A stretch of 64,000 nt of DNA from Sapria himalayana. Its lineage: Eukaryota > Streptophyta > Magnoliopsida > Malpighiales > Rafflesiaceae. The notes under the pieces were generated by a model. That model searched no databases. It worked only from the letters and a program-made list of their open reading frames with translations, and was not told the origin of the DNA. A program made the position numbers and the translations under genes. Every line of letters begins with the position of its first letter. Positions within the stretch are counted from its first letter, which is position 1. Shown here one piece after another: positions 10,777 through 24,620 of the stretch. The DNA lies in assembly GCA_029783825.1 (NCBI GenBank), contig JAREIK010002995.1, positions 103,501 to 167,500 of the forward strand, in the 5' to 3' direction.

Positions 10777-12652
10777 GAAGGTTATAACCTTTGAAAATAT
10801 AAAAATTTTTAATTTTATTTAAATGTTAATATAATATGTAGTTATAATATTCTTAATAATTATATATAATGTAAACACAATATAAATAATTTTATTAATA
10901 GATATTATAATAATGATCAATAAAAAATTAATAAACTATTATTAATAAGTATGATATAAATTAAAATATAATTCCAAAAACTAAAATGATTCAAAATCAA
11001 AATAAAATACATTACAATATAATAAATTTTTGTTTTAAAATTTTGCCTCTTTTTATAAGCATATATATTTTTTTTGATAAAAAATAAATTATTTAAAATA
11101 GATATGTCTCACAAATAATTGTTTTTGTAATTAATATTTCTATAAAAATAAACTGATAATTCATTAAAATAAAAATTTAAAATTATACTTAATAAAAATT
11201 AAAATGAGATTTATGATTTATTATTAATGTATACCAATTTAATAGTTTAAGTATTTAGAAGTTTTGTCGTTTAAAAGTTTAGCGATTTATGTTTTTAGGC
11301 ATTTAGTTGTTTATAGGTTTTATTAAAACAATAAAATAACAAAAAAAATTTGTAATTTGTTCTCATTTTCATAGGTTATAACCTTTGAAAATATAATAAT
11401 ATTTAAAATTTTTTGAAATGTGAATACAATATTTAGTTATTATAATTTTAATAATTATATATCATATAAATTCAATATAAATATTTTATTGATAGATTTT
11501 ATAATAATGATCTAAAATTAAACTAATAAACTATTAATAATAAGATGGATATTAATTAAAAAATACTTACAAAACACATTGATTCAAAATTAACGTAAAA
11601 ATATCACTGGATAATAATTTTTAATTTTTAAATTTTTACGTCTTTTATAAGCATATGTATTTTTTTTGATTAAAAATAAATTATTTAAATTATATTTTTC
11701 GCACTCATAATTTGTTTTGTAATAAATATTTTTATAAAAATAAACTAATAAATAATTAAAATGAATATTTAAAATAATAATAAATAGAAATAAAAATTAG
11801 ATTTTTTAATTATTAAGTAGCATATAACGGTTTAATGGTTTATGTATTTAGGCATTATGGACCTTAGGAGTTTACTGATTTTACTGTGTATGCATTTAGT
11901 GATTTATAAGGTTTATTTAAAAATTAAAATAACAAAATATTAATTTTTATTATTTTTTGATATTTTCAAAGGTTATAATAATCATTATATTTATATATCA
12001 TATAAATTCAATATAAAAAATTTTATTAATAAATATTCTAATAAAGATCAAAAAATAAATTATAATCTATTTTTAATAAGATAGATATAAATTAAAATAT
12101 AATAAAAAAACCTAAAATGAATCAAAAGAAATCAAAATATATTACTATATAATAATTTGATTTTTTGAAATTTTTTTTTCTTTTAAAAAGTTTATTCATA
12201 TTTTTTTGATGAAAGTTAATTTATATAAATTATATTTTTCTAACTCATAATTTATTTTTTAATTAATATTTATATAAAAATAAACAAATAAATAATTAAA
12301 ATGAAGATTTACAATTATAATGAAAAATAAAATATTGAGATTTAAACTTTATTATTTGGGTATACCAGTTTAATTTAAATTTAATTTGCTTTGCTAATAA
12401 TTTATTTTGTAATTAATATTTCCATAAAAATAAACTGATAAATAATTAAAATAAAAATTTAAAATTATACGAAATAAAAATTAAAATGAGATTTATGAAT
12501 TATAATTAATGTATACCAGTTTAATATTTTAAGAGTTAGAGGTTTTTTCATTTATGACTTTAGCAATTTATGTTTTTAGGCATTTAGTGGTTTATAGGTT
12601 TTATTTAAAAAAAGTAATGACATAAAAATTATTTTTGATATTTTTTCACATA

Positions 12653-12676
12653 TTCAAAGGTTATATAACCTTTGAA
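12653..12676. repeat. Satellite palindrome with 2-bp central insertion
   Basis: The core reads AAAGGTTATATAACCTTT: one extra AT step at the centre with both arms unchanged, so the site is still a perfect palindrome. Confidence 0.85.
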
Positions 12677-15600
12677 AATATAATAATTTTAAATTTTTTT
12701 AAAAATGTGAATACAATATTTAGTAATAATAATCATTATAATTATATATATTATAAACTAAATATAAACAATTTTATTGATAGATATGATATCAATTATC
12801 AAAAATTAAATGAATATGCTATTATTAATATGATAGATATAAATTAAAATATAATTGCAAAACCTAAAATTATTCAAAATCCAAGTAAAATGTATTACTA
12901 AATAATAATTTTTTTTAGTTTTTGCTTCTTTTTATATGCTTATATTTTTTTTGATGAAAAATAAATTATTAAATTATATTTGTATCACTCATAATTTATT
13001 TAGTAATTAATATTTTAATAAATTATTTAAATTATATTTAAGGTTTACGAGTTTAAAGGTTTAAGTATTTAGGGGCTTTTGTGTTTAGGAGTTTAAAGGT
13101 GTAAGTGTTTAGGCATTTAGTGGTCTATAAGTTTTATTTAAACAATGATATAAAAAAATTTATTTTTATTATTTTTTTATTTTTTGAAGGTTATAACCTT
13201 AGAAAAATATTAATTTTTAAATTTTTTTTAAATGTAAATATAATATTTAGTTATAATTATCTTAATAATTATAAGTCAATTAAATTCAATATAAATAATT
13301 ACATTGCTAGATATTATTTTAATGATCAAAAAAAATTTAATAAACTATTTTTAATATGATAGATATTATTTAAAATATATTTGCTATATCTAAATTTATT
13401 CAAAATCAAAGTAAAATATATTACTTAATAATAATTTTTTTAATGTTTTGCTTTTTTTATAACTTTATATTTTTGTTATTATAAATAAATTATTTAAATT
13501 AATTTGTCTTACTCATAATTTATTTTGTAATTTATAATTCTATAATAATAAACTAATAAATAATTAAAATAATTATTTTAAATTATAATGAATAGAAATA
13601 AAAATGAGATTTATTATTTATTATTCAGGATATACCGGTTTAATGGTTTAAGTATTTAGGTGTTTTTGGGTTTAGGAGTTCAGTGATTTAAGTGTTTGGA
13701 CCTTTAGTGATTTATAGTTATTATCTAAAGAATTAAAAAACAAAAAATTTAATTTTTTGAATTTTTTTAATTTTTTGACGGTTGTAACCTTTGAAAATAT
13801 AATTATTTAGATTTTTTTAAATGTGAATATTGTATTTAGTTATAATAATCTTAATAATTATATATAATGTAAACTAAATATAAATAATTTTATTAATAGA
13901 TATTATAATAGTGATCAATAAATAAATTAATAAACTAGTATTAATAAGAAAGATATAAATTAAAATATAATTGTAGAATCTAAAATGATTCAAAATCAAA
14001 ATAAGATATATTACCAAATAAAAATTTATTATTTTAAAAATTTTGCCTCATTTTATAAGCATATATATTTTTTTTGATGAAAATTATATTATTTAAATTA
14101 TCCGTCTCAATAAAAATTTATTTTCTAATTAATATTTCTATAAAAATAAATTAAAAAATAATTAAAATGAATATTTAGAATTATAATGAATACTAATAAA
14201 AAAAGATTTTTTATTTATTATTTAGGGTATACCTATTTAATGATTTACGTTTTTTGTGGTTTTGGGGTTAAGGAGTTTATTGCTTTATATGTTTGGATAT
14301 TTAGGTGTTTATACGTTTTATTTAATCAATGAAATATCAAAAAGTTTATTTTTATGAATTTTCGTGATTTTCAAAGGTTATTACCTTTGAAAATATAATA
14401 ATTATAAATTTTTGTAAAATATAAATGCAATACTTAGTTATAATAATCTTAATAATTATATTTGATGTAAATTTAATATAAAAAATTTTATTAATATATA
14501 TTATTATAATGATCGAAAAATAAATTAATAAACTATTATTAATAAGATATATATTAATTAAAATATATTTGCAGAACCCAAAATAATTCAAAATCAAAGT
14601 AAATTATATTACTAAATAAAATTTTAAATTTTTGAAATTTTATTTTTTTTTATAAGCTTATATTTTTTTCATAAAAAATAATATATTTAAATTATATGTC
14701 TCACTCATTATTTATTTTGTAACTAATATTTCTATAAAAATAAACTAAAAAATAATAAAAATGAATATTTAAAATTATAATGATTACAAATAAAAAAGAA
14801 ATTTATTATTTATTATTTAGGTTATATAGGTTTAATGGTTTAAGTATTTCGGGTGTTTTGGGGTTAAGGAGTCTAGATATTTAAATGATTAGGCATTTAG
14901 TGGTTTATAAGTTGCATTTAAATAATTAAATAATAAAATAATTATTTTTGTGATTTTTTATCATTTTGAAGGTTATAACCTTTGAAAATATAATAATTTT
15001 TAAATTTTTTTGAAATGTAAATATAATATTTATTTATAATAATCTTAATATTTATAAGACATTTAAATTCAATATAAGTAATTTTATTGATAGATATTAT
15101 AATAATGATCAAAAAATAAATTAATAAACTATTATTACTAAGATTGAAACCAATTAGAATATAAATGCAAAACTTATAATGATTCAAAATCAAAGTTAAA
15201 TATATTAGAAAATGATAATTTTTTTTAAAATTTTTACTTCTTTTTATAAGCTTATATTTATTTTTTAATTTAAAATAAATTATTAAAATTATATTTGTCT
15301 CACTCTTTATTTATTTTGAAATTAATATTTCTATAAAAAATAAACTAATAAATAATTAAAATGAATATTTAAAATTATAATGAATACAAATTAAAATTAT
15401 ATTTATGATTTATTATATATGGTATACCACTTTAATTGATTGTTAATTTAGGGGTTTTGTCATTTAGGAGTTTAGCAATTTATGTTTGTATGCATTTAGT
15501 TGTTTATAGTTTGTATTTATATAATAAAAAAAAATAAAAAAAATTTTGATTTTATCTGTTTTTCAAAGGTTATAACCTTTAAAAATAAAATAATTTTCAA

Positions 15601-18553
15601 AATTTTTTGAAATGTGATACCATGTATAATAATATTAATCTTACTAATTATATATCATATAAATTCAATATAAACAATTATAAAGATAGATAGTATAATA
15701 ATGATCAAAAATTAAATTAATTAACTATTATTAATAATATAAATATTAATTAAAATATATTTACATAACACAAAATAATTCAAAATCAAATCTAAATATA
15801 TTACTAAATAATAATATTTAATTTTTAAATATGTCCTTTTTATAAGCATATATTTTTTTGATTAAAATTAAATTATTTAAATAATATTTATCTCACTAGA
15901 AATTTAATTTGTAATTAATTTTTCTAAATTAATTAAACTATAAATAATTAAAATGAATATTTAAAATTATAATAAATAGAAATAAAAATGAGATTTATTA
16001 GTTATTAAGTAGTATATAGATGTTAAAATGTTTATGTATTTAGGGGTTTCGGGGTTTATGAGCTTACTAATTTAAGTAAGTAAGCATTTAATGGTCTATA
16101 GGTTTTTTTTAAAAAATAAAATAACTAAAAATTTATTTTTATTATTGTTTTCTCTTTTTTTAAGATTTTAACCTTTGAAAATATAATAATTTTTAAATTT
16201 TTTTCAAAAGTGAATACAATATTTATTTATAATAATCATAATAATTATATATCATATAAATTCAATATAAACAATTTTATTCATAGATATTCTAATAATT
16301 ATCAAAAAATAAATTAAAAATCTATTATGAATAAGATTGATATTACTTAAAATATAATATCAAAACCTAAAATGATTCAAAAGCAAAGAAAAATATATTA
16401 CTAAATAATAATTATTTGTTTTTAAATTTTTATTCTTTTTATAAGCTTATCAATTTTTTGATGAAAAATGATTTTTATAAATTATATTTTTAACTAATAA
16501 TTTATTTTATAATTAATACATATATAAAAATAAAAAACTAAACAATCAAAATGAATTTTTTAAATTATAATTAAAACAAATACAAATGAAATTTATTAAT
16601 TATTATTTTGGGTATACCGATTTAAAGGATTATCTATATAGGGGTATCGGGATTTTGTAATTTATTTTTATTTATATAAAAATTAACAAATAAATAATTA
16701 AAATGAATATTTAAAATTATAATGAAAAAAAAATGAGATTTATTAATTATTATTTAGGGTATACCAGTTTAATTTTAATTATATCTGTCTTACTAAAAAT
16801 TTATTTTGTATTTAATATTTCTATAAAAATAAACTGAAAATTAATTAAAATAAAAATTTAAAATTATATTGAATAAAAATTAAATTGAATTTTATTATTT
16901 ATTATTAATGTATACTAGTATAATGGTTTAAGTATCTAGAGGTTTTGTGTTTTAGATTTATTAATTATTAGGTATTATATAGTGGTTTAATGGTTTATGT
17001 ATTTACGTATTATGGGGTTTAGGAGTATTCTGATTTAATTGTGTATGCATTTAGAGCCTTATAGGTTTTATTTAAAAAATAAAATCACAAAAAAATTATT
17101 TTTATTTTTTTTGATATTTTCAAAGGTTATAACCTTTGAAAATATAATAATTTTTAAATTTTTTTCAAAAATGAATTCAATATTTAGTTATAATAATCAT
17201 TATATTTATATATCATATAAATTCAATATAAACAATTTTAGCGATTAATATTCTAATAATGATCAAAAAATAAATTAATAATCTATTATTAATAAGATAT
17301 ATATCAATTAAGATATAATTACAAAACATAAAATGATTCATAAGCAAACCAAAATATATTACTATATAATAATTTTTTTTTGCAATTTTTTTTTATTTTA
17401 AAATGTTTATCTATATTTTTTTGATTAAAAATAATTTACATAAATTATATTTGTCTAACTCAATTTATTTTTTAATTAATATTTATATAAAAATAAACAA
17501 ATAAATAATTAAAATGAATATTTAAAATTATAATGAAAAAAAATGAGATTTATTATTTATTATTTAGGGAATACCAGTTTAATTTAAATTATATTTGTCT
17601 CATTAATAATTTATTATGTAATTAATATTTTTATAAAAATAAACTAATAAATAATTAAAATAAAAATTTAAAATTATACTGAATAAAAATTTATTTTGTC
17701 ATTTTCATAGGTCATAACCTTTGAAAATATAATAATATTTAAAATTTTTTGAAATGTGAATACAATATTTAGTTGTAATAATTTTAATAATTATATATCA
17801 TATAAATTCAATATAAACAAATTTATTAATAGATATTATAATAATGATCAAAAATTAAATTAATAAACTATCGATAATAAGATAGATATTAATTAAAAAT
17901 ATTTACAAAACCCCAATTGATTTAAAATTATAGTAAAAAATATTATTGAATAATAATTTTTAATTTTTAAATTTTTACTTCGTTTATAAGCATATATATT
18001 TTTTTTTATTAAAAATAAATTATTTAAATTTTTTTTGTCGCACTCATAATTTATTTTGTAATAAAAATTTATATAAAAAAAAACTAATAAATAATTAAAA
18101 TGAATATTTAAAATTATAATAAATTAAAATAAAAATTAGATTTCTTAATTATTAAGATGTATATAGCAGTTTAATGGTTTATGTATTTTGGCATCACGGG
18201 CTTTAGGAATTTTCTGATTTAACTATGTATGCATTTAGTGGTTTATAGGTTTTATTTAAAAATTAAAATAACAAAATATTTATTTTTATTAAATTTTTAT
18301 ATTTTCAAAGGTTATAACCTTTGAAAATATAATAATTTTTAAATTTTTTTCAAAAGTGAATTCAATATTTAGTTATAATAACCATTATATTTTATATCAT
18401 ATAAATTCAATATAAACATTTTTATTGATAAATATTCTAATAATGATGAAAAAATAACTTATTAATCTATTATTAATAAGATAGATATCAATTAAAATAT
18501 ATTTACAAAACCTAAAATGATTCAGAAGCAAAGCAAAATATATTATTAATAAT

Positions 18554-19483
18554 CTATGTAATTGTTATGCAATGGACTACATGTAAAAATGAATACCCAT
18601 AAATCCACTAGTCCATATCTACGGCACTTTGTCAATTCATTCTCAGCTCTGAATTCTACATTCTTTTGCTCCAATGTTCCTCAAAAGAGTATCTCTTGGG
18701 TTAGAATGCTTCCTACTTGAGGTCCAAGAAGTGGCTATATGTTGCACCGACAACATATCAAAAAATATGCATTCATTAGTGTGCATTTGTGATGAGGTCC
18801 ATCTCATAGTCTAATTATCTACAGGTACAACCAAGCTAGAATACAAGTAAAATTACAAAATGCTATAAAGATGGGTCTTCTACTCCCGGGAGTGCAGGAT
18901 CACCTAATGTGTATTTACAAAATGTATTAGTGGGCCCCACTTATAGATATTCATGGGTCCAGTTGCCCTCATTGCATGCTACATAGAAAACAGACAAGAT
19001 TGTGGGTGTGAGTATGTCATGATCCATCTCTACAAGTACATGGTGCATACAAAGTCCAAAATACAAATAAGACTACAAACATAAACTACAAGTTTGAATC
19101 TTTCGCTCCCGTGTGGCTGGTCTGGACTCCATTGCTTACTGGCCATTCTTGGTGATGCTTCAGATTTTGCCGGCTCTCCAATTAATCATGGATTACCTGC
19201 TATTCATGTTGGGCGACTGTTGGGTGGCGCTCTATGCACCCTGATACGGCTAGTCGGACATATTCCTAGCTACTCCTGGGTTTGCTCCCGACCACTTTGC
19301 TTGGTCTTGTCAGTTGTCTGAATGTTATCATCTAGGCTTGCTAGTGGGGCCCTCTACAAGCTGGTGGCACATACTCCTGGCTACTTCCAGGATTTGCTAG
19401 CCCCTCTAAATGCTACACCAAAATGGACAAGAATATGTGCACGTGTGTACTGTGGTCCGTCGCTATGTGTGTGTGGTGTAGAA
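18554..19483. other. Non-satellite block B (truncated copy of the 42961-44234 block, inverted)
   Basis: A G+C-richer, unique-looking stretch of about 930 bp interrupts the satellite. It aligns as a reverse complement with 42961-43890; for example TTGTTATGCAATGG here is found inverted near 43868. The copy at 42961 continues another ~340 bp to a poly(A) run, which is missing here, so this copy lost that end at 18554. Several open frames of 60-75 codons occur but show no recognisable domain and are not kept in the other copy, so no protein is called. It may be a fragment of a retroposed transcript or LINE 3' end (inference). Confidence 0.7.
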
Positions 19484-22400
19484 GTATCAGGGTTTAGGAG
19501 TTTAGTAATTTAAGTATTTAGGTATTTTGTGGTTTATAAGTTTTATTTAAATAATTAAATAACAAAAAAAAATTTTTATGATTTTTTCTCATTTTCAAGG
19601 TTATAACCATTGAAATTATTATAATTTTTAATTTTTTTTCAAATGTTAATACAATATTTAATTATAATAATCTAAAAATTAAATATCATGTAAATTCAAT
19701 ACAAATAATTTTATTGATCAATATTATAATACTGATCATAAAATAGATTAATAAACTATTATTAATAAGATAGCTATTAATTAAAATATAATGGCAAAAC
19801 CTAAAACAATTCAAAATCAAAGCAAAATATATTACTAAATAATAATATTTTATTTTAAAATTTTGATTCCTTTAATAAGCTTATAAATTTTTTTGATGTA
19901 GATAAATTATTTAAATTATATTTGACTCATTCATAATTTTATTTTGCAATTAATATTTCTATAAAAATAAACTAATAAATAATTAAAATGAATATTAAAA
20001 TTTTTATGAATACAAATAAAAATGAGATTTATGATTAATTATTTAGGGTATACCCGTTTAATGTTTTAAGTATATAGGAGTTTAGAATTTTAGTGATTTA
20101 AGTGTTTAGGCATTTAGTAGTTTATATGTTTTATTTAAATAATGAAATAACAAAATGAATATTAAAATTATTATGAATACAAATAAAAATGAGATTTATG
20201 ATTAATTATTTAGGGTATACCGGTTTAATGGTTTAAGTATTTAGGAGTTTAGGAGTTTAGTGATTTAAGTGTTTAGGCATTTAGTAATTTATATTTTTTA
20301 ATTTTTTTATCAATTATGAAGGTTATAACATTTATAAATATAATAATTTTTAAATTTTTTTCAAGTGTTAATACAATATTTAGTTATAATAAACTTAATA
20401 ATTATATATCATGTAAATTAAAAATAAATAATTTTATTGATAGATATTAATAAACTAAATATAAATATAAATATAATAATGATCAAAAAATAAATTAATA
20501 AACTATTATTTATTAATAGATATTTATATATTATTTATAAATACTTAAACCTTTAAAGATGGTTTAAATGTTTAAGTATTTAAGGGTTTTGGGATTTTAG
20601 GATTTAAGAGTTTAATGATTTAAGCATTTAGGCATTTAGTAGTTTTTAGGTTTTATATAAACAATAAAATAACAAAAAATTTATTTTTGTGATTTTATCT
20701 CATTTTCAAAGATGATAACCTTTAAAAATATAATAATTTTTAAATTCTTTTCAAATGTAAATATAATATTTAGTTATAATAATCTTAATAATTATATATC
20801 ATGTAAATTCAATATAAACAATTTTATTGATAAATATTCTAAAAATGATCAAAAAATAAATTAATAATATATTATTAATAAGATAGATATCAATTAAAAT
20901 ATAATGACAAAACCTAAAATGATTCAGAAGCAAAGCAAAATATATTACTTTATAATAATTTTTTGTTTAAATTTTTTTTCCTTTTAAAAAGTTTATCTAT
21001 AATTTTTTAATGAAAAATAATTTATATAAATTATTTTTGTCTAGCTCAATTTATTTTGTAATTAATATTTATATATAAATAAACAAATAATTAATTAAAA
21101 TGAATATTTAAAATTATAATAAAAAAATGAGATTTATTATTTATTATTTAGGGATAGTGTTTTAATTTAAATTAGATCTGTCTCACTAATAATTTATTTT
21201 GTAATTAATATTTCTATAAAAATAAACTGATAAATAATTTAAAATAAAAATTTTAAATTATACTGAATAAAATTTAAAATGAGATCTATGATTTATTATT
21301 ACTGTATACAAGTTTAATGGTTTAAGTATTTAGAGGTTTTTTCATTTAGGATTTTAGCGATTCATGTTTTTAGGCTTTTAGTGTTTTATACGTTTTATTT
21401 AAAAAAATAAAATATCAAAAAAATTTGCTATAATTTTTTCTCATTTTCATAGGTTTTAATCTTTGAAAATATAATAATATTTAAAATTTTTGAAATGTGA
21501 ATACAATACTTAGTTATAATAATATTAATAATTATATATCATATAAATTCAATAAACAATTTTATTGATATATATTATAATAATGATCAAAATTAAATTT
21601 ATAAACTATTGATATTAAGATAGATATTAATTAAAAAATAATTACAAAACTCAAATTGATTCAAAATTTTAGTAAAATATATTTCTGGATAAAAATTTTT
21701 AATTTTTAAATTTTTACGTCTTTTATAAACATATTTATTTTTTAAATTATATTTGTTGGACTCATAATTTATTTTGTAATAAATATTTCTATAAAAATAA
21801 ACTAATAAATAATTAAAATGAATATTTAAAATTATAATAAATAAAATTAAAAATTAGATTTATTAATTATTAAGTACTATATAGCGGTTTAATGGTTTAT
21901 GTATTTTGTCATTATGGGGTTTAGGAGTTTAATGATTTAACTGTGGATACATTTAGTGGTTTATAGGTGTTATTTATAAAAAAATATCAAAAAATTATTT
22001 TTTTTATTTTTTTATATTTTCAAAGGTTATAACCTTTGAAATTATAATAATTTATAAATTTTTTCAAAAGTGTATACTATATTTAGTTATAATAATCATT
22101 ATATTTATATATCATATAAAAGCAATATAAATATTTTTATTGATAAATATTCTAATAATGATCAAAGAATAAATTAATAATCTATTATTAATAAGATAAA
22201 TATCAATTTAAATATAATTACAAAATCTAAAATGATTCAGAAACAAAGCAAAATATATTACTATATAATAATTTTTTGTTTCGAATTTTTTTTCTTTTAA
22301 AAAGTTTATCTATATTTTTTTGACGAAGAATAATTATATAAATTATATTTGTCTAACTCAATTTATTATGTAATTAATAAATATATAAAAATAAACGAAT

Positions 22401-23062
22401 AAATAATTAAAATGAATATTTTAAATTATAATGAAAAAAATAATATTGAGATTTATTATTAATTACTTAGGGTATACTGTTTTAAAATGATTATCTATTT
22501 AGGGTTTTCGAGATTTAAAAGTTATTGATTTAAGTATTTAGGTATTTAGTGGTTCATAGGATTTATTTAAACAATGAAATAACAAAAAAATTATTTTTGT
22601 TATTTTTTCACATTTTCAAAGATTTTATCATTTGAAAATATAATAATTTCAAAATTTTTTAAAAATGTGAATAAAATATTTAGTAATAATAATCATTATA
22701 ATTATATATAATATAAACTAATTATAAATAATTTTATTGATAGACATGATATCAATTATCAAAAAATAAATTAATAAACTATTATTAATATGATAAATAT
22801 AAATTAAAATATAATTACAAAACCTAAAATGATTCAAAATCAAAGTAAAATTTATTACTAAATAGTAATTTTTTGTTTTTAAATTTTTTACTTCTTTTTA
22901 TAAGATTATATTTTTTATATTAAAAGTAAATTATTAATATTATATTTGTCTGACTAATTATTTATTTTGTAAAAAATATTTATATAAAAAATAAACTAAT
23001 AAATATTTAAAATGAATATTTAAAATTATAATGAATACAAATTAAAATGAGATTTAAGATTT
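19484..23062 (+). repeat. Satellite array, forward orientation (6 monomers)
   Basis: No gene. Cores lie near 19599, 20321, 20711, 21452 (decayed), 22025 and 22621 (decayed). The monomer around 20321-20640 carries an unusual insert with TAAACTAAATATAAATATAA and a short hairpin-like AAACCTTTAAAGATGGTTT. The same insert is found at about 175-300 and, inverted, at about 42000-42140. The segment from about 21495 to 23062 recurs at 60816-62375. Confidence 0.9.
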
Positions 23063-23067
23063 ATTAT
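23063..23067. repeat. Target-site duplication of the solo LTR, left (copy 1)
   Basis: ATTAT directly before the element; the same five bases follow it at 23653-23657. Five base pairs is the usual LTR-retrotransposon length. Confidence 0.8.
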
Positions 23068-23549
23068 TGCTGTATATGTAATTTATTTTTTGATAATCTG
23101 TTTGTATAACCAAATATTTTCTTTATATTTTTATGTAAGTGCAGGAAAGGAAATATTAAGAGGCCGGGGATGCAGCTGTAGCACAATAATAGAGGTCTCA
23201 ATGACCGGACAGCGGGCCAAAATTTGAGCAGAGCCTTACCCGTCTCATGATCCGGCCCGCTTCGGTTAAATGAACCGACAAAAATTTTAATCTAAAATGT
23301 TTTGTAATCTATTTTCAGGTGTTGTTTTTGGACCCATGGAACTATTTGTCGTCTCTCTCTCTTGTCTATGTGCGATTTATCGTTACTATTCTGTGTGCTG
23401 CATACTGTATGACATTTCTGTTGCTTTAATTTGCAATGCAAAAGTATTTTCTGGTGGATTTAGCTAGTCGTACTAAGCGACTAGCGAACCACGTTATTTT
23501 CGGTGTTTATTTCTCGTTTTTTGATTCTATCATGGATGGTTGCTGAATT

Positions 23550-23584
<35 letters not shown>

Positions 23585-23652
23585 CTTTTTTTCTGTTGTT
23601 TTTGTGTTTCTATATCTCAATTTCACTACCGTGAAAGCACAATTGCCCAACA
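23068..23652 (-). mobile_element. Solo LTR, Copia-like, copy 1
   Basis: A 585-bp insertion with the LTR signature on the minus strand: it starts TGTTGGGCAATTGTGC, ends TATACAGCA, and is flanked by the perfect 5-bp duplication ATTAT. No internal retrotransposon region lies beside it, so it is a solo LTR. It is richer in G+C than the satellite and has an (AT)15 microsatellite at 23553-23582. The TGTTGGG start suggests Copia, though the length and the missing internal region prevent a firm lineage call. Copies at 38974 and 62381 have the same flanking satellite and the same ATTAT, so all three derive from one insertion. Confidence 0.8.
23553..23582. repeat. (AT)15 microsatellite in the solo LTR
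   Basis: Thirty bases of AT. The corresponding site holds only about 4-5 units in LTR copy 3 (near 62872) and is short and interrupted in copy 2 (near 39035). Confidence 0.9.
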
Positions 23653-24592
23653 ATTATATATGGTATACCGGTTTAGCATATCTATTTTTTGATGAAAAGT
23701 AATTTTTATAAATTATATTTTTAACTCATAATTTATTTTATAATAAATATATATATATAAATAAAAAACTTAACAATCAAAATGAATTTTTTAAATTATA
23801 ATGAAAACAAATAAAAATGAGATTTATTAATTATTATTTAGGGTATACCATTTTAAAGGATTATCTATATAGGGGTATTGGGATATTGTAGTTTAGTGAT
23901 TTAAGTGTTTAGGCATTTAGTGATTTATAGGTTTTATTTAAACAATGAAATAACAAAAAATAATATTTTTTTTTATTTTTTCACATGTTCAAAGGTTACA
24001 ATCTTTGAAAATATAAAAATTTTAAAACTTTTTTCAAAAGTGAATACAATATATATTTATAATAATTATTAAATTTATATATCATATAAATTCAATATAA
24101 ACATTTTTATTAATAAATATTCGAATATGATCAAAAAATAAATTAATAATCTATTATTAATAAGTTAGATATCAATTAAAATATAATTACAAAACCTAAA
24201 ATGATTCAGAAACAAAGCAAAATATATTACTATATAATATTTTTCTGTTTTTAATTTTTTTCTACTTTTATTAAGTTTATTTAAATTTTTTTTTGAAAAA
24301 TAATTTATATAAATTATATTTTTATAACTTATAATTTATTTTGTAATTAATATTTATATAAAAATAAACAAATAAATAATTAAAATGAATATTTAAAATT
24401 ATAATGAAAAAAATAAAAATTAGATTTATTATTTATTATTTATTATTTAGGATATACATGTTTAAAAATTTTATCTATTTATGGTTTTCGAGATTTAAAA
24501 GTTATTGATTTATGTATTTAGGCATTTAATGGTTAATAGGTTTTATTCAAATAATGAAATAATAAAAAATTTATTTTTGATAATTTTTTTAA

Positions 24593-24620
24593 ATTTTCAA
24601 ATGTTATAACATTTGAAAAT
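24593..24620. repeat. Perfect 28-bp palindrome with symmetric substitutions
   Basis: The core reads CAAATGTTATAACATTTG: G to T in the left arm and C to A in the right arm relative to the usual CAAAGGTTATAACCTTTG. Dyad symmetry is complete. The inverted counterpart near 37095 has only one arm changed. Confidence 0.9.

Larger units (their letters stand above)
8318..18553 (+). repeat. Satellite array, forward orientation (about 17 monomers)
   Basis: No gene. Palindromic cores lie near 8389, 9131, 9595 (decayed), 10125, 10780, 11374, 11971 (truncated), 12659, 13189, 13780, 14376, 14971, 15568, 16164, 17125, 17710 and 18310. From 13189 to 15568 spacing is 591, 596, 595 and 597 bp, which sets the ~595-bp monomer. 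Monomer subtypes from about 14.3 kb to 18.5 kb recur in reverse order and orientation at about 45.4-49.2 kb. Shortened monomers near 16640-16700 and 17690-17710 look like deletion joins between two monomer types. Confidence 0.9.

Noticed and set aside
19094..19513. Two adjacent frames in block B that look less AT-biased.
   Set aside because: No known domain was recognised, they stop and restart without sense, and the inverted copy at 42961 does not keep them open.
23068..23652. Block at 23068 as a MITE or host gene fragment.
   Set aside because: It has no terminal inverted repeats beyond TG...CA. The 5-bp identical flanks and TGTTGGG start fit a solo LTR better.
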